Positions 60,695 to 64,000 of a stretch of 64,000 nucleotides of DNA are shown here, piece after piece. Position 1 is the stretch's first letter, and each line of letters opens with the position of its first letter. The DNA lies in assembly GCF_040358255.1 (NCBI RefSeq), contig NZ_CP132938.1, positions 2,604,001 to 2,668,000 on the forward strand. Direction: 5' to 3'. Position numbers and translations under genes: made by a program. The notes under the pieces were generated by a model. It was not told where the DNA came from. It did not search any database and saw nothing but the letters and a program-made list of their open reading frames with translations. The stretch comes from Tunturibacter gelidoferens (GTDB lineage Bacteria > Acidobacteriota > Terriglobia > Terriglobales > Acidobacteriaceae).

Positions 60695-61282
60695 ATGCTG
60701 GCACGATTGGCGAAGGGCACGGGGTTGGCGGCGGTGGGGTTGGCGTTGATCGTGGGGCAGGGATGTAAGAAGAAGCAGGCTCCGGTGGTGGTGCAGCCTG
60801 TGGTTCGCACGGTGCCCCGGGCTGCACAGCCGGATTTTCCTGATGATCCGCCGCCGGTGCCGGTGGTAGCGGATCAGAGAGCGCATCACTCAGTACGGCG
60901 AGTGGCGCCGCCTGTGGTTCAGGCTCCCAGGCCGGTGGTCGACCCGGAGGCGATGGCCGAGGCGCAGAGACAGAGGGATGCAAGTCTTTTGCAACGGCAG
61001 CAGGCGGCTTCGCAGAGGCAACAGCAGGAGCTGAATGGGGTGGTGCAGCGGAGCTTGAAGATTCAGCAGGACCAGCAGGCGGAGCCGAGGATTCAGGAGG
61101 CGCCGCAGGTTCCGATCACGCAACAGCCGGTGCCGGGGCAGGAGGGTCCGCGGATTTCGGATAATCCGAATGTGCCGCCGCCGCAGCAGCAGGCTGAGCC
61201 CGAACAGCCGGAGCAGCCGGGGACAAATCCTTCGCCGGAGCAGCCGAATCAAGAGCAACCGCAGGTGCCGCCGCAGAGTTAG
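60695..61282 (+). CDS. Low-complexity Gln/Pro-rich lipoprotein
   Basis: 195 residues from ATG 60695, with GAGG upstream. A signal peptide of lipoprotein type (GLAAVGLALIVGQGC) is followed by a lysine run and a chain made almost entirely of Pro, Gln, Val and Glu (QRQRDASLLQRQQAASQRQQ; PPQQQAEPEQPEQPGTNPSP). It has no folded domain that I can see and may span the cell wall or act as a tether. Earlier in-frame ATGs at 60557 and 60677 exist. No homologue is recognised. Confidence 0.7.
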   Translation: MLARLAKGTGLAAVGLALIVGQGCKKKQAPVVVQPVVRTVPRAAQPDFPDDPPPVPVVADQRAHHSVRRVAPPVVQAPRPVVDPEAMAEAQRQRDASLLQRQQAASQRQQQELNGVVQRSLKIQQDQQAEPRIQEAPQVPITQQPVPGQEGPRISDNPNVPPPQQQAEPEQPEQPGTNPSPEQPNQEQPQVPPQS

Positions 61283-61314
61283 CAGGGATTTTTGACCGGT
61301 CAGGGTCTTGTGGA

Positions 61315-62004
61315 TCAGTGTCTTGAGATGAGCAGGATGTGGGCGGGCTCGGATGCGACCGGAGAGATCTGGAAGGATTGGCTGGGGGCTATGGGAAGGA
61401 CGGTGCCTATCGCGATCTTCGTGGTTTGACCGTCGTGGGTGAGGGATGTGGGGGAGAAGGCGATCAGGACAGATGGGGCTGCCGTGGGTGGGACGTTGCA
61501 GGGCGCGGGGTTGACGCAGACGACGCGGAGAACTGTGACGTGCGGGGAGGAGAACTCGGTGGCGCTGATGTTATGGGTGAGGTCGGTGGGGGCGGGGCCA
61601 CGGAAGTCGGGTGTGGTGTCGGGCAGGGTGAGGTTGGGGAGTTCGACGCGGAGAAAGAGGGAGGGGAGGTCGCTGAGGTTTTCGATGGAGTGGCGCTCGA
61701 TCATGCCTCTGTTGAAGCGGAAGGCTCCGAGATGGGTGGGCGGACGGGTGACGGTGGAGGGTGGGGCTTCGTCGTGAATGATGTTTACGGGGCCTGAGTT
61801 GTTGAGGTAGACAAAGACGGTTGGGGTGGCGGGGTGGTCATGGGCGGGGACTTTTTCGTGCGGGCCGTACTGGACGCTGATGACTTTGAAGGCGTCGTTG
61901 GTGAGGACGGTGTGGTAGTTGGAGGGAAGGGGGCTCGGGTTCTGCTGGGCTGCGAGGGGCAGCGAGCTTGAGAGAAGGACGATCAACGGAAGGATCTTAT
62001 GCAA
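61315..62004 (-). CDS. Exported cupin-fold protein
   Basis: 229 residues from TTG 62004, with AGGAGG before it; the longer ATG frame upstream is a shadow in the repeat. The N-terminus HKILPLIVLLSSSLPLAAQ is a signal peptide. The first cupin-like strand set contains VISVQYGPHEKVPAHDHPAT, with a His-x-His pair, then VFVYLNNSGPVNIIH. A second half repeats a barrel-like pattern (FRFNRGMIERHSIENLSDLP; TVLRVVCVNPAPC). It could be a bicupin, function unknown. The neighbouring gene on the right is a rhodanese. Confidence 0.72.
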   Translation of the reverse strand: MHKILPLIVLLSSSLPLAAQQNPSPLPSNYHTVLTNDAFKVISVQYGPHEKVPAHDHPATPTVFVYLNNSGPVNIIHDEAPPSTVTRPPTHLGAFRFNRGMIERHSIENLSDLPSLFLRVELPNLTLPDTTPDFRGPAPTDLTHNISATEFSSPHVTVLRVVCVNPAPCNVPPTAAPSVLIAFSPTSLTHDGQTTKIAIGTVLPIAPSQSFQISPVASEPAHILLISRH

Positions 62005-62070
62005 GCAAGGCCTCCTGTGGGTGTGATGCGTTGAGGGTGGGAAACGGGCGATTGCAGCGGTGGGACGACA

Positions 62071-62200
62071 GCAGATCCCCTTCGGGGATGACAACGAAGA
62101 ACGGCAACTGCAACGGCAAGGGCAACGGCAGATTCCTCCGCTGGCGCTGCGGAATGACAACCAAAAAAGCGGAACGACAGAGCGACAGCGAGAGAAGCGG
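62071..62200 (+). repeat. Two palindrome-plus-tail repeats in tandem
   Basis: Heads at 62071 (GCAGATCCCCTTCGGGGATG) and 62128 (GCAGATTCCTCCGCTGGCGC) each run into A/C/G-rich tails (ACAACGAAGAACGGCAAC; GACAACCAAAAAAGCGG). They lie between the cupin and rhodanese genes, in the same orientation as every other copy found in the window. Confidence 0.82.
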
Positions 62201-62217
62201 CAAAGGGACGTTTTGGG

Positions 62218-62541
62218 TTAGTAGCGGGGGATGGCTGGGTCGATGGTGCGGGACCAGGAATCGATGCCGCCGGCCAGGGACTGGACGTGTTCGAAGCCTT
62301 GATTACGCAACCACATAGTAACGCTGAGGGAACGGGCTCCGTGATGGCAGAGGACGACGATGGGGGCGTCGGGGTCGAGTTCGGTGTGGGCGCGGGAGGG
62401 GATCTCGCCCATGGGGATGAGGGTGGAGTCGGGGAGGTGGGCCGTCTGGTACTCCCAGGGCTCGCGGACGTCTAACAGGAGGGGGGAGTTGGGCTGCTGG
62501 CGGAGGGCGGAGAAGGCTTCTACGGTAATTTCGGGCTCTAA
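62218..62541 (-). CDS. Rhodanese-like sulfurtransferase domain protein
   Basis: 107 residues from MLEPEITVEA at 62541; GTG 62580 is an alternative start. One rhodanese domain: LLLDVREPWEYQTAHLPDST, GEIPSRAHTEL, and the active-site loop VVLCHHGARSLSVTMWL with Cys66. It may carry persulfide sulfur or act as a regulatory domain. The C-terminus ends GGIDSWSRTIDPAIPRY, as usual. It is divergent from the NtrC-type gene. Confidence 0.9.
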   Translation of the reverse strand, partial: LEPEITVEAFSALRQQPNSPLLLDVREPWEYQTAHLPDSTLIPMGEIPSRAHTELDPDAPIVVLCHHGARSLSVTMWLRNQGFEHVQSLAGGIDSWSRTIDPAIPRY

Positions 62542-62764
62542 CATGGTTTCAAGGATATCCTTAGAGATGGCGTACGGCACAGGTCCCGAGACGGGGCCTG
62601 GGCGAGGATTGAGTTAATGGAGTCGGTTCCGCGAAGCGTGCCGGGCTGAGGATGTGATTGAGCAGGGTGCATCCTGTTTGATAAGCTCTCGAATTTAATT
62701 GCGGACGGTGGCTGCTTTGGAGACTGTCTTGGGTTCGACTACTGGTTTTGGTTTGGAGAGTGTG

Positions 62765-64000
62765 TTGGAGAAGGTACTGATTGTTGAAGATGAGGTTCAT
62801 GCACGGAGTGGCCTGACGGAGCTGATTGAGAGCTGGGGCTATAGGGCTGAGTGCGCGGCGGATGGCATGGAGGGTCTGGAGAAGGCGGTGTCGTGGGCTC
62901 CCGCGATCATTGTGACCGACCTGAAGATGCCACGGATGGATGGGATGGAGCTGTTGAGCAGGATTGGCGAGCTGCCGCAGAGGATTGCGGTGGTGATGCT
63001 GACGGCGCAGGGGTCGATTGAGTCGGCCGTCGATGCGATGCGGATGGGGGCGTACGACTATATTCCGAAGCCGGTGGACCCGCATCGGCTGAAGACGATT
63101 CTCCATAATGCGAGTCGGCAGCGGGAGGCGGATGCTGAACTGGAGGCGACGGGTCGGCAGCTAAGGGACACGGGCGTGCTGGGGCCGATGGTTGGGTCGT
63201 CGCCGCAGATGGTGGATATCTTTTCGATGATCGAGAGGATCGCTCCGTCGAATGTGTCGGTGCTGGTGACGGGTGAGAGTGGGACGGGAAAAGAGCTGGT
63301 AGCGCGGGCTCTTCATGACCTGAGTGCGCGAAGGCTGAAGCCATTTGTGGCGGTGAACTGCGCGGCGATTCCGGAGACGCTGATCGAGAGCGAGATCTTT
63401 GGGCATGAGAAGGGCGCGTTCACCGGGGCGCTGGAGCGTCGCGCTGGCTGCTTTGAGTTGGCGGAGGAGGGAACTCTGCTGCTCGATGAGATCGGCGAGA
63501 TGCCGATGGCGACACAGGCGAAGCTGCTGCGGGTGCTGGAGGATCGGAAGCTGAGACGGCTGGGAAGCAAGATCGAGACGCCGGTGGATGTGCGAGTGGT
63601 GGCGGCGACGAATAAAGATCCGGAGAAGGCTGTGGCGAGTGGGGAGTTGCGTGGGGATCTTTACTATCGGCTGAATGTTTTTAATATCCAGATGCCTCCG
63701 CTGCGGGATCACCTGATGGATGTGTCGGCGATTGCGGAGAAGATGATCGACGATATGAACGAGCGGCATCACTGCACGGTTGCGGGATTGAAGGATTCGC
63801 TGATGACGCGGCTGGAGAGCTACAAGTGGCCGGGCAATGTTCGGGAGCTGCGGAATACGATTGAGCGGGCGGTGATTCTGGCCGGGTCGGGGATGCTGGG
63901 GATTGAACATCTGCCGCCGCACTTTGGCGAGCCGGGATTTGCTCCTCCACCTAACCGGGTTGGCGTAGTGGAGGCTGCTGCTGCGCAGATGGCGCACTTT
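62765..64000 (+). CDS. NtrC-family sigma-54-dependent response regulator (partial, runs off the right edge)
   Basis: At least 412 residues. The likely start is TTG 62765 with GGAGAG just before it, though upstream GTG 62708 is in frame. The receiver domain has VLIVEDEVHARSGLTELIES, phospho-Asp in IIVTDLKMPRMDGMEL, and Lys in YIPKPVDPHRLKT. The AAA+ domain has Walker A VTGESGTGKELVARALHDLS, the sigma-54 contact loop GAFTGA, GTLLLDEIGEM (Walker B), and WPGNVRELRNTIERAVIL. The DNA-binding part is beyond the window. It would activate sigma-54 promoters. Confidence 0.95.
   Translation, partial: MEKVLIVEDEVHARSGLTELIESWGYRAECAADGMEGLEKAVSWAPAIIVTDLKMPRMDGMELLSRIGELPQRIAVVMLTAQGSIESAVDAMRMGAYDYIPKPVDPHRLKTILHNASRQREADAELEATGRQLRDTGVLGPMVGSSPQMVDIFSMIERIAPSNVSVLVTGESGTGKELVARALHDLSARRLKPFVAVNCAAIPETLIESEIFGHEKGAFTGALERRAGCFELAEEGTLLLDEIGEMPMATQAKLLRVLEDRKLRRLGSKIETPVDVRVVAATNKDPEKAVASGELRGDLYYRLNVFNIQMPPLRDHLMDVSAIAEKMIDDMNERHHCTVAGLKDSLMTRLESYKWPGNVRELRNTIERAVILAGSGMLGIEHLPPHFGEPGFAPPPNRVGVVEAAAAQMAHF

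Overview
The window is high-GC bacterial chromosome with dense, mostly single-copy housekeeping genes. It has Gram-negative envelope genes (an LptF/LptG-type permease, a TonB-type protein, a POTRA protein, an outer-membrane barrel-like protein), flagellar genes, many secreted proteins with short signal peptides, and families of short dispersed intergenic repeats. Gene content and style (DUF3011 proteins, tandem-domain YjgP/YjgQ permease, two-gene HipA-like/DUF3037 module, REP-type repeats with a RAYT) fit Acidobacteriota, class Terriglobia (Terriglobus/Edaphobacter/Granulicella-like). That placement is inference from gene content, not from a marker comparison. I saw no rRNA or tRNA genes, CRISPR arrays or prophage.

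Layout. 0-7.5 kb: aldo/keto reductase, glutamine synthetase, SIMPL protein, isocitrate and malate dehydrogenases, a methyltransferase. 7.5-13 kb: cytoplasmic and secreted cyclophilins, a DUF1440-like membrane protein, a monooxygenase-like protein, an M19 dipeptidase, small proteins and a TonB-domain protein. 13-17.4 kb: a succinate dehydrogenase operon (cytochrome b, flavoprotein, iron-sulfur subunit) interleaved with two tiny membrane-protein genes and a repeat. 17.5-23 kb: VOC protein, RdgB, a Met-rich outer-membrane/copper-like pair, and an ogt/ada-alkA alkylation-repair pair whose ada part is frameshifted. 23-28 kb: a compact flagellar locus, flbD-motA-motB divergent from fliC-fliD-fliS, with a textbook sigma-28 promoter before fliC and a sigma-54 promoter before fliD. 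28-38 kb: ABC exporter, FKBP isomerase, autoregulated ArsR/SRPBCC pair, fused LptFG permease, response regulators, MarC and a sensor kinase.

38-50 kb: HipA-like kinase/DUF3037 pair, two tandem DUF3011 paralogues, fatty-acid desaturase, ManA, IclR regulator with a palindromic operator, redox and hydrolase genes, epimerase, HerA-like ATPase and a Fur-family regulator. 50-57 kb is the most accessory stretch: small proteins, a RAYT transposase with REP hairpins, a low-GC orphan gene with a PD-(D/E)XK-like signature immediately downstream of ffh, and a long palindromic element beside a POTRA-only protein. 57-64 kb: two Xer recombinases, an array resembling MraZ boxes with no mraZ nearby, a methyltransferase, lipoprotein, secreted cupin, rhodanese, and a truncated NtrC-type sigma-54 activator that runs off the window.

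Best candidates for something undescribed: the orphan nuclease-like gene at 53.1-54.0 kb, the HipA-like/DUF3037 pair, the palindrome-plus-tail repeats that all point the same way whatever the adjacent genes do, and the MraZ-box-like arrays away from any division gene.
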